From: Effrenium voratum
Taxonomy: Eukaryota; Sar; Dinophyceae; Suessiales; Symbiodiniaceae
Assembly: GCA_963377175.1 (NCBI GenBank)
Contig: CAUJNA010000189.1
Location: 196,394 to 260,393, forward strand
Direction: 5' to 3'
Length of the DNA stretch: 64,000 nucleotides
Shown: piece after piece, positions 40,441-53,375 of the stretch
Position numbering within the stretch: position 1 is the stretch's first letter
Layout of the letters: every line of letters starts with the position of its first letter
Position numbers and translations under genes: made by a program
The notes under the pieces: model-generated
The model's database searches: none
What the model saw: only the letters and a program-made list of their open reading frames with translations
What the model was told of the DNA's origin: nothing

Positions 40441-43400
40441 CTTCGGGGCGCTTCGTGCTTCGGTCGCTGTGCTTCGGTCGGTGTGCTTCGTGGGTGTGCT
40501 TCGTGGGTGGCTGCGGTCGGTGTGCTTCGGTCGGTGTGCTTCGGTCGGTGCGCTTCCGTCGGTGTGCTTCGGTCAGTGTGCTTCGGTCGCTGTGCTTCGG
40601 TCGCTGTGCTTCGTTCGGTGTGCTTCGGTCAGTGCGCTTCGGTCGCTGTGTGCTTCTATCGGTGTGCGCTTCGGACGTTGCGCGCTTCGCTCGGCGTGCG
40701 CTTCGGTTGGTGTTCTTCGGTCAGTGCGCTTCGGTCGGTGTGCGCCTCGGTCGGCGTGCGCTTCGGTCGGTGTGCGCTTCGGTCGGGGTGCGTCGGTCGG
40801 TGCGCTTCGGTCGGTGTGCTTCGGTCGGTGTGCTTCGGTCGGTGTGCTTCGGTTGGTGCGCTTCGTTTTGTGTGCTTCGGTCAATGTGCTTCGGTCGGTG
40901 TGCTTCGGTCGGTGTGCTTCGGTCGGAGTGCTTCGGTCGGTGTGCTTCTGTCGGTGTGCTTCGTTCTGCGTGCTTCGGTCAATGTGCTTCGGTCGATGTT
41001 CTTCGGTCGGTGTGCTGCGGTCGCTTCGGTCGGTGTGCTTCGGTCGGCGCGCGCTTCGGTCGGTTTTCTTCGGTCAGCGCGCTTCGGTCGGCGCGCGCCT
41101 CGGTCGGCGCGCGCCTCGGTCGGCGTGCGCTTCGATCGGTGCGCGCTTCGGTCGGTGCGCTTCGGTCGGTGCGCTTCGGTCGGTGTGCTTCGGTCGGTGT
41201 GCTTCGGTCGGCGTGCTTCGGTCGGTGTGCTTCGGTCGGCATGCTTCGTTCGGTGTGCTTCGGTCGGCGTGCGATACGGTTGGTATTCTTCGGTCAGTGC
41301 GCTTTTCAGTGTACGCCTCGGTCGGTCTGCGCTTCGGTCGGTGCGCGCTTCGGTCGGTGTCCTTCGGTCGGTGTTCTTCGGTCGGTGTGCTGCGGTCGGC
41401 GCACTTCGGGCGGTGTGCTTCGGTCGGCACGCGCTGCGGTCGGTTTTCTTCGGTCAGCGCGCTTCGGTCGGCGCGCGCCTCGGTCGGCGTGCGCCGCGGT
41501 CGGCGTGCGCTTCGGTAGGTGCGCTTGGGTCGGTGTGCTTCGGTCGGTGCGCTTCGGTCGGTGTGCTTCGGTCGGTGTGCTTCGGTCGGTGCGCTTGGGT
41601 CGGTGTGCTTCAGTCGGTGTGCTTCGGTCGGTGTGCTTCGGTCGGCGTGGTTCGTTCGGTGTGCTTCGGTCAGTGTAATTCGGTCGCTGTGTGCTTGAGT
41701 CGGCGCGCGCTTTGGTTGTTGCGCGCTTCGGTCGGTCTGCTTCGGTCGGTGCGCGCTTCGGTCGGTGTGCTTCGTTCGGTGTGCTTCGGTCGGTGTGCTT
41801 CGGTCGGCGCGCTTCGGTCGGTGTGCTTCGGTCGGTGCGCTTCAGTCGGTGTGCTTCGGTCGGCGTGCTTCGTTCGGTGTGCTTCGGTGAGTGTGCTTCG
41901 GTCGCTGCGCGCTTCGGTCGGTGCGCGCTTCGGTTCTTGCGCACTTCGGTCGGTGGGCGCTTCGGTCGTTGTGCGCTTCGGTCGGCGTGCGCTTCGGTCG
42001 GTGTTATTCGGTCGGTGTTCTTCGGTCGGTGTTCTTCGGTCGGTGTGCGCTTCGGTCGGTGTTCTTGAGGCAGCGCGCTTCGGTCACTGTGCGCCTCGGT
42101 CGGCGCGCGCTTCGGTCGGTGCGCGCTTTGGTCGGTTTGCTTCGGTCGGTGTGCTTCGGTCGCTGTGTGCTTCGGTCGGTGCGCGCTTCGGTCGGCGCGC
42201 GCTTCGGTCGGCGCGCGCTTCGCTTGTTGAGCGCTTCGCTCGGCGCGCGCTTCGGTCGGTGTTCTTCGGTCGGTGTTCTTCGGTCGGTGCGCGCTTCGGT
42301 CGGCGTTCTTCGGTCGGTCTTCTTCGGTCGGTGTGCTTGGGTCGGCGTGCGCTTCGGTCGGTGTTCTTCGGTCGGTGTGCGCTTCGGTCGGTGCGCGCTT
42401 TGGTCGGTGTTCTTCGGTCGGTGTGCTTCGGTCGGCGCGCGCTTCGGTCGGTGTTCTTCGGTCGGTGTTCGTTGGTCGGTGTGCTTCGGTCGTTGCGCGC
42501 TTCGGTCGGCGCGCGCTTCGGTCGGTGTGCGCTTCGGTCGGTGCGCGCTTCGGTCGGTGTTCTTCGGTCGGCGTTCTTTGGTCGGTGCGCGCTTCGGTCG
42601 GCGCGCGCTTCGGTCGGTGTTCTTCGGTCGGTGTTCTTCGGTCGGTGTGCGCCTCGGTCGATGCGCGCTTCGGTCGGTGTTCTTCGGTCGGTGTTCTTCG
42701 GTGGGTGTGCGCTTCGGTCGGTGCGCGCTTCGGGCGGCGTTCTTCGGTCGGTGTTCTTCGGTCGGTGTGCGCTTCGGTCGGTGTGCACTTCGATCGGTGT
42801 TCTTCGGTCGGCGTTCTTCGGTCGATGCGTGCTTCGGTCGGTGCGCGCTTCGGTCCGTGTTCTTCGGTCGGTGTGCGCTTCGATCGGTGTTCTTCGGTCG
42901 GTGTTCTTCGGTCGGTGTTCTTCGGTCGGTGTTCTTCGGTCGGCGCGCGCTTCGGTCGGTGTTCTTCGGTCGGTGTTCTTCGGTCGGTGTGCGCTTCGGT
43001 CGGTGTTACTCGGTCGGCGCGCGCTTCGGTCGGTGTTCTTCGGTCGGTGTTCTTCGGTCGGCGCGCGCTTCGATCGGTCTTCTTCAGTCGGCGCGCGCTT
43101 CGGTCGGCGTTCTTCGGTCGGTGTTCTTCGGTCGGTGTGCGCTTCGGTCGGTGTTCTTCGGTCGGTGTTCTTCGGTCGGTGCGCGCTTCGGTCGGCGCGC
43201 GCTTCGGTCGGTGTTCTTCGGTCGGTGTTCTTCGGTCGGTGTGCGCTTCGGTCGGTGTTCTTCGGTCGGTGTTCTTCAGTCGGTGTTCTTCGGTCAATGT
43301 GCGCTTCGGTCGGCGCGCGCTTCGGTCGGTGTTCTTCGGTCGGTGTTCTTCGGTCGGTGTGGGCTTCGGTCGGCGCGCGCTTCGGTCGGTGTTCTTCGGT

Positions 43401-43527
43401 CGGTGTTCTTCGGTCGGTGTTCTTCGGTCGGTGTTCTTCGGTCGGTGTTCTTCGGTCGGCGCGCGCTTCGGTTGGTGTTCTTCGGTCGGCGCGCGCTTCG
43501 GTCGCTGTGCTTCGGTCGGTGTGGTTC
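40440..43527. repeat. 14/16-bp minisatellite (TGTGCTTCGGTCGG-type)
   Basis: About 200 units of TGTGCTTCGGTCGG or TGTTCTTCGGTCGG (14 bp) alternate with GTGCGCGCTTCGGTCG-type units (about 16 bp). The left part is richer in TGCTTCGG units and the right part in TGTTCTTCGG. Neither strand of the unit yields TAA, TAG or TGA in any frame, so very long overlapping frames appear on both strands (for example 39625-43659 plus and 41306-43297 minus). They should not be annotated as proteins. Confidence 0.93.
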
Positions 43528-43580
43528 AGGATGCTTCGGGATGCTTCGGGATGCTTCGGGATGCTTCGGGATGCTTCAGG
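43528..43580. repeat. 10-bp minisatellite (GATGCTTCGG)n
   Basis: About five units of GGATGCTTCGG-type sequence terminate the minisatellite block with a third unit length. Confidence 0.9.
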
Positions 43581-43659
43581 CTTCAGGAGCCAAAATGCCG
43601 AGGAAATCCCAATAATTTCTTGCATAGAGAATGGGGAATTTGTATTTGTCCAAAGATGA

Positions 43660-46600
43660 AAACTCTCGGGGCAAGTTGGCAAGGTGCATCTCTCACAAAG
43701 CAATGTCAACCATGCTCTCCACCTGAGCGCAGTTCCCCATGCACTGCGCCCGTGCAAACGCCCGCGCAAACTTGCAACCATGGAGTAGGGAAAATCAAAT
43801 ACTCAGGACATGATCAAACTGCTAATATGCTGGTTGGTGTTTCACGCTAGTGTATCGACTGGCTCTTACACTATGATTCTCGCGATATGCGCGGTGCGTA
43901 TCATCTCTGCGCCCCGCGATTCGTCTGTCAGGAACACAGACCTCCAAAACGGCCACGACATGGCATGTGCAACGAGCACTGACTCAGGGCAAGTACTCTA
44001 AACAAAGAACGTGGCAGATTTAGCTTGAGAGTCTAATTGCGGTGTAACGCATCGCGCATCTTGAAGCGTTGGGTCCGTGGGATCTTCACACAGGTTTTTC
44101 TTGGATGAAAACTCACTGGTCAAATGTCCACTGTCCTTCCGCTCCTAGTTAGTGAATGGAGCAGCAACGCCAGCTGGTGGCTTGCATTTGGGGCCCAAAC
44201 GCAACCCGCCACTTTTAGGGGTCCAAAACCGATGCCATTTCTGTTGACGGCCGTCAGCTACTGTTCAACATAGAAATAAAGCCAACAAAGCCCAAGCGGA
44301 GCGCCGCCTGTGGCGACACGCAGCCCGCAGCCCGGGAGAAACCTGCGGCTGATGCCCTTTGGCACTTTCAGTCGCACAGGCAGGCACCGCTGATCCGCGC
44401 TCGTTTGGGATCGGGTGGCTGGCCTCAGGGCTGACCCATGCTCGATGCACGCTGCCTTTCCAAGTTGAGGGAGCCTTTGCAATTCACTGCTAGCAATGAT
44501 ATCGTTCTTCCTGCCCTTCCAGCCCCTTTCCTTTCTAGTGGGCAAACAGATGAACAGCTGGCTGCAAATGCGTGGCCACCTCCGAGCACCAGACAGCGCA
44601 TATGCTTTGGCTGGCAGACGCGGCGTGACGACAACAGCCTCCTAGCGTAAATCTGACACGAACTCCAGAGGGATGGGGCGCTTGGAAAAGCCTTGCCGAA
44701 CCTGGAAACACCTGCCAAAAGCCTGGGATTTGTTTGGGGAAAGCTCCTGCGGCCTGGACTGAAAACCGGCCGCCCGCATCTGGCTGTGGCCTGGCAGCAC
44801 CTGGCGAGAGTTCGGGTGAACTGAGGAAATGAGTGTCAATATCAATTGTCTACATTGTCTTGAGTCGTCTGCACATTCAGCGGCCAAGGCCCAACGAGCT
44901 GACTTTGGTTGACAAGGCACGTTGACAGATTGCAAAACAAATAGAAGATTTGCAACGCCACCTGTTGCAGCCACACCTCGAAGCGGTGGTCCCTGTGAGG
45001 TGCACAGGCCATCGCTCTTCGATTGCCGGATTTGACAGTCCCCAGGGATGCGAAACTGTTCGGAATGAAGCAACCATGTTTTTCGTGCATGTGACTGTCA
45101 GCAAGTGTGGGTCTGAGTGATCTGCAACACTTGCTTGCATGACACCTTGAAGCAAGACAGCCAAGCCATCATGCACAGAATTGCCAGTGTCAATGCTGAC
45201 AGAATGTCAACGTACAAATATCAAAACAAGAGAGCAAGGGAAACACACAGAACGCGGCTTTTGCCTAAGGGCGAACAGCTCCTCCAACAGCAGCAAAAGA
45301 GCCTGCGTTTGCAAGTCAAGGCGTGCAACCAAGATGCTGCCCACGCAGAAACTGGTGCACAAAATGTCGCTTGACCCTCAAGGCTCAAAGGTTTGAGGGT
45401 TTTCAGAATTTGCCTGCCGCTCCGCATGTTGAGAGCGGTCGTGCTCCACCAGCACCGGGGACAAAAGCCTCACAACAAGTCGGGCATGTTGCCAAGAACA
45501 TGCTGACACGCTGCGGCACTCTCAGGGGCGAAAGGTCTACGAACCCCTGCGCCACGGTCCAGCCTGAAGTCGCTGTCGGCCTCACCAAAGCCGCACACGC
45601 GCTGGATCGCGAAGCCCTGGCATGGAATGCAATTGCTCCCTCCCGGTTTGCAGCGGCACTTTTGCTTAGTTGTAGAACTTATGGGACGGGCCTTTACATA
45701 CACAGATTTTCCGCATCCCGTGCGCATCAGCTCATCACATGAGACAGGACCGCGACAGCAACCATGTCCAGAACAGTGCCTTGCTCTGTGCAAACAAACA
45801 CTTGCTGCGCCATCATGTCAAATCAATGTCCAGGTATTCACCTCCAAGATACAGTTGCAGCATGATGGCCGAGATCTCTTGTGGTGGAATCCCAGCCCAC
45901 AGGCTGTATATTCTCAAGGCTCCCAAAAAGGATATCCCAGTACCGGTTTCGTCGACTCCGTCGACTCCCATTCCTCGGAGGCAAGACTGCAGCTGGACCA
46001 CGCGGCGATGGAACGGGATGTGAGGCTCTGGTACACCTGGCCATTGGCTCCGCAAGGTTTGTGCAAGGAGCCGAATCCTCGGCATCACGTAAGCAGAGAG
46101 AGAGGGACGAAACTAAGGCATTCGATCGACACAGCCTCCTCGGAGTGGTACAGCTCCGAGCGCGCCTCGAAAAGATGCGCAAAGCGGTCTTTCGCATGTG
46201 GCAATGGGCGGTGTCTCGAAAGCGCCGTTTGAATCACATTCCGCGTGTCTCAAAATGCTCAAAGCAAAAGCTGCATCGATCTCGCAATGCGCCTGTGCGA
46301 CAGCAATGGGCTTCCAAGCACCTGCCCAGCTCCCTCTGTCTACGACTGTCTGCGAATCTCAGTCTGCCCAAGATCTACGAATCTCACGCTGCAACGGACT
46401 CGATCTGACTGGATGAGGCCAAGCCAAGATTGGAAAACGCCATTCTGCAACCACTTGTTTGCCAACGACTTGCTCAGTCTTTTGCCAACGCAATGCGTGA
46501 CATACCTTCTCCCATCCGTCCTGGAAGGCAAAGCACCTCAAGGACCTCGAGCAATATTGACACTCAATACTCTGAATGTCTCTGAACCGGCTCGCGTTCG

Positions 46601-47950
46601 CGCACCCCTGCCAGCCCCCGTTCGCTAGGTTTGCCAAAAAAAGGTACATGTGCCAGTCAACGCTAGCAACGGGAATAGACTCCTAGAGGAGCGCGCATGC
46701 TGAACCCCACATGTTGGTGTGACAAAAGCAGCTTCCGGGCACAAACCGCCATTCAAAGTGGGCCCCCCCAATGCAAAAACTGCGGTAAGATCACGGATTG
46801 GTGCAAGATGCAAATTCGCACCCGCTGCAAACACATCTTCCAATATTGAATTCCGGAATTCCGGACTGCACATGAAGCGCTAGAAATCAAGCCTTGCAAC
46901 CGGCGAACCGAAAATTTTGCTAACGTCGTCAGCTCATCTTGCGCTGCCTGTCAACAGAAAACGGCTTTGACAGCCTGACCATATGTCACATGATTCAGGA
47001 CTTGCGTCCAAGTTTTTTGACTGGAGGAACATCCAACATGTAGAAGAAGTAGAAACGAGAGAAAAGTGGCAAAGTAGCGCCGTACACATAACCGGCTAGT
47101 CAAACCTTTGCCATGTTGTTCTTTCACACTTGTTCAACTTCTCCAAACGTTTTGGCTTTTCCTACCACATCTCCAACTTTCGATGTTAGAGCCTTTGGAC
47201 TCTTCATATTGTGCGCTCTTTGACAGTTCAGCTTCTATCAAATTGATGGGACACTAAAGCTTCTTTGTTGCGGGGGGGGCGAAGGGGTATGCTTTCCAAC
47301 CTGCTGGCTTGTTTGTTACGATACAGCAAGAATCAATGATGCCATGATCATGCCTAAATGTTTTAAATTAATTAAATTTTAAGCAAAGCCATTCAGGACA
47401 AGCGCGCTCACAATGTTGCCCCATAATTGAAAAGCTCCACAAAGTTGTGAACCTACGTACAGTTTCAACAAACGCAACAAGAGAAGAATTGACCAACCGT
47501 GGACTGATGTACATATTGGAACATACTGTATGTATAACACATGTATACATATACAAAACCAGTACTGAAGCGAAGACTTGCAAAGATTGTGGCAGCAACT
47601 GCTTCAAATGGTATTGCTGTATGTGATAAACAGGGTCGATGCATTATGTGATCATCTCTCAGGGTTACAAACATTCCCGTCAGCACATTGTCTGAAATCA
47701 ACTCGTAGTGGCTACATGATACCAACCAGATCTGGAAAACGTGCTCGAAGAATATCACACACAAAATATTTAATCAACGGGATTTGGGCAGCCTCAAAGT
47801 ACGGAGATTTGCATGTCTTTACAACATGGCCAATGATGAATTCTTGGGAGACGGAAAGTAAGGGACGTCGCTGGTGAGCATGCTACTTTCGAACCGGCAA
47901 GCCGTGCAACCTTGTTCTCCCAAAATGTTGGCTTGCTCGGCCTCTTGCGT
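43660..47950. other. Mostly unassigned sequence
   Basis: No recognised gene. The best candidate for coding sequence is a minus-strand stretch at 45813-46088, whose end (GALRIYSLWAGIPPQEISAI and following) is protein-like but of unknown family. An A/T-rich segment with a G run lies at 47270-47400. Confidence 0.35.
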
Positions 47951-48064
47951 ATGCACCACTAGAAGCACGGGTGGCCAGAAAGCATAATGGAAAGTGACCA
48001 AAGACAAGCAAAGCGAGCCGACATGCAGGGGTGCCAGTGGAGTGGTTGCTCACGAGTTGCTGTT

Positions 48065-48255
<191 letters not shown>

Positions 48256-48355
48256 NNNNNNNNNNNNNNNNNNNNNNNNNNNNNNNNNNNNNNNNNNNNN
48301 NNNNNNNNNNNNNNNNNNNNNNNNNNNNNNNNNNNNNNNNNNNNNNNNNNNNNNN
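48256..48355. other. Assembly gap of 100 N
   Basis: Exactly 100 N between a GTGC tract and a TG tract. The round number suggests a gap of unknown size, so true repeat lengths and any sequence between them are missing. Confidence 0.99.
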
Positions 48356-49230
<875 letters not shown>

Positions 49231-49295
49231 GTGCCTGCGTGCCTTTTGCATTCAGCACCCAGCTGTCGCATGTCTCAACTCTTGCCACGGCAGGC

Positions 49296-49440
49296 CAAAG
49301 CAAATAAAGCCGACATGTGTGTGTGTGTGTGTGTCACAATTGCGCATGTGCGTGCGGCTGCGCTACCGCGGATATCTGCAAATTTTGCCCTTCTGTGACT
49401 GATAAGCTTCGGTGCTGCGAGCTCTGTGCGCTTGCGCGCG
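49296..49440 (+). repeat. Left arm of a ~145-bp inverted repeat
   Basis: Starts CAAAGCAAATAAAGCCGACATG, passes a TG run, then GCTACCGCGGATATCTGCAAATTTTGCCC and CTTCTGTGACTGATAAGC to CTTGCGCGCG. The reverse complement is at 50154-50298 with scattered mismatches and TG-length variation. Confidence 0.88.
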
Positions 49441-49502
49441 GTTGCTGTTGCGCGCGTGCGCGCGTGCGTGCGTGCCTGCGTGTGTGCGCGTGCGTGCGCG
49501 AG

Positions 49503-49539
<37 letters not shown>

Positions 49540-49563
49540 GCGTGTGTGTTTGTGTGGGTGTGG

Positions 49564-49596
<33 letters not shown>

Positions 49597-49630
49597 CATG
49601 TGTGTGTGTGTGTGCGTGTGCGTGTGTTTG
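49440..49630. repeat. GCGT/GT microsatellite within the inverted repeat spacer
   Basis: GTGC/GCGC-rich tetramers followed by a TG run, similar in type to the tract at 48065-48520. Confidence 0.9.
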
Positions 49631-49950
49631 CGGTCTTGGCAGTGACCGGCCCCGGGCTCGAATCCTGCTTGGTCTCCGCGGCCTTTAAGTTAGAAAGTCA
49701 GCGCGAAAGTGGCTCACAAAGGGTGCGTTCGTAGCTCCGGCTCAAATCGAAAGGTTGCCATGTTGCGGTCAGCGCTGCACGCAGAGAACTTGCTCGGAGA
49801 AATTGCTCATAGAAACTTGTCCCGAGCTTGCGCAGCATACTTTTGCGTAGCGCTTGCGCATCGCAACTTGCTTAGAGCACTTGCGCCCGCAGAGCAACGT
49901 GCGCTGAACACTTGGGCCGAGCACTTGCGCAGAGCAACACTTGCACAGAG

Positions 49951-50298
49951 ATCGCAACACCGAAGCTTATCAGTCACAGAGGGGCAAACTTTGCAGATAT
50001 CCGCAGTAGCACGCGCGCACGCACTGCGCGCAAGTGCACAGAGCTCGCAACACCAAAGCTTATAAGTCACAGAAGGGCAAACTTTTCAGGTATCCGCGCT
50101 AGCACACACACACGTGCATGCGCGCAAGCCGCGCTAGCACAGACGCACATGCACGCGCGCAAGTGCACAGCGCGCAGCGCCGAAGCGTATCAGTCACAGA
50201 AGGGCAAAATTTGCAGATATCCGCGGTAGCATACACACGCACGCACGCACGTGCGCAAGTGTGACACACACACACACATGTCGGCTTTATTTGCTTTG
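49951..50298 (-). repeat. Three tandem copies of the inverted-repeat unit, including the right arm
   Basis: On the minus strand, units containing GCGGATATCTGCAAA-TTTGCC and CTTCTGTGACTGATAAGC repeat starting near plus positions 49951, 50045 and 50171 (periods ~94 and ~126). The last one is the right arm (50154-50298) of the inverted repeat whose left arm is at 49296. Confidence 0.8.
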
Positions 50299-50350
50299 AC
50301 ACTCTCAAGCCCGCGTTCCGACTTGGAAAAGTAGCATTTTACTAGCATTT

Positions 50351-50580
50351 CGCCAATCCTCGCAGAGGGTCGCGCGGCCGCAGTTTTTGCACATCGACCA
50401 CGCCAATCCACGCAGAGGGTCGCGCGGGCACCACAGAAATCGTAAAAAGTCCACAGTTTTTGCACATCGACCACGCCAATCCCCGCAGAGGGTCACACGG
50501 GCAAATCAGAAATAGTAAAAAGTCCACCGTTGTTGGACATCGACCACGCCAATCCCCGCAGAGGGTGTCATTTTTGCAGG
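50351..50580. repeat. 50-73-bp tandem repeat
   Basis: CGCCAATCCNCGCAGAGGGT begins units at 50351, 50401, 50474 and 50547, each followed in full units by TAAAAAGTCCAC and TTGCACATCGACCA. The first unit is short (50 bp) and the next two are 73 bp. Confidence 0.9.
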
Positions 50581-50644
50581 GTGGGTTCGGTCCCACCGCG
50601 CCACCTTAAGAGACTAACTAATTACTTTCGTGCCCAAATGTCTC

Positions 50645-50850
50645 GGGCAAGTTTGGCTGTGTGCTATCTCGTGCAAGTTGTTCTCGTGCAAGTTGGCTCG
50701 AGCAAGTTGGCTCGTGCAAGTTGGCGCGTGTAAGTTGGCTGTGCAAGTTGGCTCGTGCAAGTTGGCTCGTGTAAGTTGGCTCGCGTAAGTTTGGCTGTGC
50801 GATAAGGCTGGTGCAAGTTGGCTCGCGCAAGTTTAGCTGTGTGATAAGGC
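50645..50850. repeat. 14-bp tandem repeat (GTGCAAGTTGGCTC)n
   Basis: About 13 variable units of GTGCAAGTTGGCTC, with GTGTAAGTT and GATAAGGCTG variants toward the right end. Confidence 0.85.
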
Positions 50851-53354
50851 TGGCGATTTTACCGCAAGAATCGCAATGCTTTCGGGACTTTCTTTCTGAA
50901 AAAAGAATGCGCTCTGTGACCATTCACAAGTATTTCGGGAGTCTGTCCCAAAAGTTGGAAAAGAAAAGGCGAGCTCAATCTTTTATTGGGGAGGGGCCAA
51001 AGGGGTAGGACCCGCGAAGAGGAAACAACCTGGGGTTGAGTAGGGATCGGGATGTCCCTGCTTAGCAACTGTAGAACACGAGTCTTTCAGGGGATCTGCG
51101 CTAACCGTAGGTCACCATATCAGAAGTAAGGTGTCAGACCAAAACGCGGGCTTTGCGCCGAACATTGCAAATTCTCAACTTGCGTACGTTGACATGGCTC
51201 ACACAAAACGGCGATATTGAAGGGCCTGCGTGCCATTGTGGGACGGGGGACTTCCGTCCATGTTTTGAAGGATCCTTGTGAATCGGTTTGGGGTGTATTG
51301 GCCTTTTGCACCCCACTTCTAGCTGGCCGAGTTAGATAGCTGTCACTAGCCCATGTTATAGCTCGCTTGTAAGTCCCCCTGCGTGGAGAGACAACTGCAG
51401 TGGCTAAACACTTACCAATATGGCCCGATCACCCATAGGTCTTTGTTGCGCTGGTGCTTTGCTGATCACCGCTTCTGGAATTTGACAATTGCAGGATCAT
51501 GGCTGTTAGCAAACAAGTTGGATGGCAAATACGCATCTGAGGTTGCCTTTTTCCGCAGGTCTCAGCCACTGCTGCCAGTTGCCACAGCAAGAAACCAAGG
51601 GAGCAAATGTTGTAACGGCTGTTAGGTATCAAGTGTAACAAGTACACCACGCCTGGTTTGCCTACTGCGTCTGCCTTTCCCTGTCCCGTAGCATGTACTT
51701 GCCTTTTTCCTGATTCGTTGTGGGCCAGTGTGAAACTGATGGGAGGGAGGTCCCATGCCCATAAAGAACTCATATCTGTAACACAAACAGCCAGAACAAA
51801 AATGAAAACCAAATTGAGGCGTTGAGTTTCCCCAAGCTTCAGGAACCAGATCTGAAAACCGACCACGCCTCAAGCCTGCTTCAATCCCATCAGGAACAGG
51901 GGAATAATTAAGGGGCATAAGGGCAATAAGACCCTCCACATGCCATCTGGGCGCCAGGCACGGCTTGTCAACGCGTTGCCCAGGCCAAACTGCCGCTCCA
52001 ACACAGAATCCCGGAGCGCCGAGCCTGGGAAAGGCAATCCACGCAACACGCATGACACCCGCATCAGCCGCGGAACACAACCGCTGGTAGTTAGTGCGCC
52101 AGTATGCATGCAACACCTCTCCCACAAAATCTGCAAGCCAAGGGGCAGGTCCAAAATGCAAGTTGGGGGAGCTCCCAACCCACACCTCCTCCGATCTCAC
52201 CTTCAACTTCCGTCAAATCAGTGGAGTCAACTCCCAGCAGCAGCGCAATGCAACTGCCGGCGTGACACCGCTCACAAACCAAACCGAAAAAGGACCACGG
52301 CCCCACTCTGATCCACACCTCCTCAAACTCGCTGGTTCCACTTCGCTCTACCCGTCGTCCGGCGCTCTTTCCATTCTGTGTCTACGGTGTTGGACAAGGT
52401 GGGACAAACTTGACGCTAGGGCGCGTGGGTTCTTAAGGCTCACCCTCCCGGGCCCAATGTCACCGCCGCCAGCTTTAAGGCTCTCAGCTGGCCCCGGCCG
52501 TCCTCTTTCCCACTTGGCGTGATCGAGGCTGCGCAACAGGTTATCTTCTGAAGCGCAAAGCCGCTTCCAACTCTCGGAGGCCGCCAAAGCGTCTGAACTG
52601 CAACCCCCACCTTCGCCTCTGCCAGCGGAACAAGCGCCTCGCGCAGAAGACTGCGCGAAGAAAACCATCGATCTACTGCTGTCACCCCCGTCCTCCCCGG
52701 GCCGCCCAGAAGCTCGGAACTAGGAATGAAGCCAAGCCCTTCAGAATAAGCCTTGGAAATGTGTTTGCGTGCCACGCGCAGCAAAAGCGCGCAGCTGCCA
52801 CATCCTTGAAGGGCCCCGCTTGCAAACAAATCCTTCGCCTTCTTGTAAGCATCTGCGTCTTGGCCTTTATTTCAGGGGCAACATCACTTGTCATTCTCTC
52901 TGCGGGCGTCAAGCGTTTAAAAGAGACCCGCGCCAGCAGAAAGCCTCAACCGGCAGTCCTTGCAATCCACCGCTGGCTGCGTCTCTTGCACATCAAATCA
53001 GGACTTCGCAGAGCAGTCTCGTATTTCCAGCAAAGACCAAACAGCAGGGCCTGACCCGCTTCCAGATTCGCGGGTTGCACGGAGAAGCGTGCTTCAAGTT
53101 CCCAGTCCTCTTGAAGGTCGTGCGTGAAGATCCGGGCCCACCTCAGTCGTTGCTCCTCCCAAATTTCTCCAGCGGCAGTGCAGCCGGAGCGGCGCTCCTT
53201 GCTGATCAATCATGTTCAAAGCACCACTGCCAGGCTGGTCGAGCAGCAGGGGCTTGCGTTTCGTCCTCGTAGTCCACAGAAAGCGTGGCGCAAATCGTCA
53301 AGCAACCAATTGCAAGAGACCACCCTGCTGCAGGGCTTCATCCCCACTACTCTC
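50851..53354. other. Region downstream of the spliced-leader relict (minus direction)
   Basis: If the SL relict at 53355 marks a retroposed mRNA, its body would lie here on the minus strand. The first minus-strand ATG after it (near 53344) opens a 41-codon frame with no recognised domain, so introns or decay must be assumed. No other gene is supported. Confidence 0.35.
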
Positions 53355-53375
53355 CTTGAGCCAAAATGGCTACGG
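53355..53375 (-). ncRNA. Dinoflagellate spliced-leader sequence (relict)
   Basis: The minus strand carries all 21 invariant bases of the dinoflagellate nuclear spliced leader (CCGTAGCC...GGCTCAAG), known to be trans-spliced onto mRNAs as a 22-mer with a variable first base. Here the preceding base is C, which is not among the usual D (A/G/T), and no GT donor follows (GAGAGTAG), so this is not an intact SL RNA gene. The usual explanation is reinsertion of a trans-spliced mRNA as cDNA. It is the strongest taxonomic marker in the window. Confidence 0.9.

Noticed and set aside
39625..43659. Frames of up to 1,344 codons on plus and up to 663 on minus across the minisatellite
   Set aside because: The repeat unit contains no stop trinucleotide in any frame, so openness is expected, and both strands are equally open.
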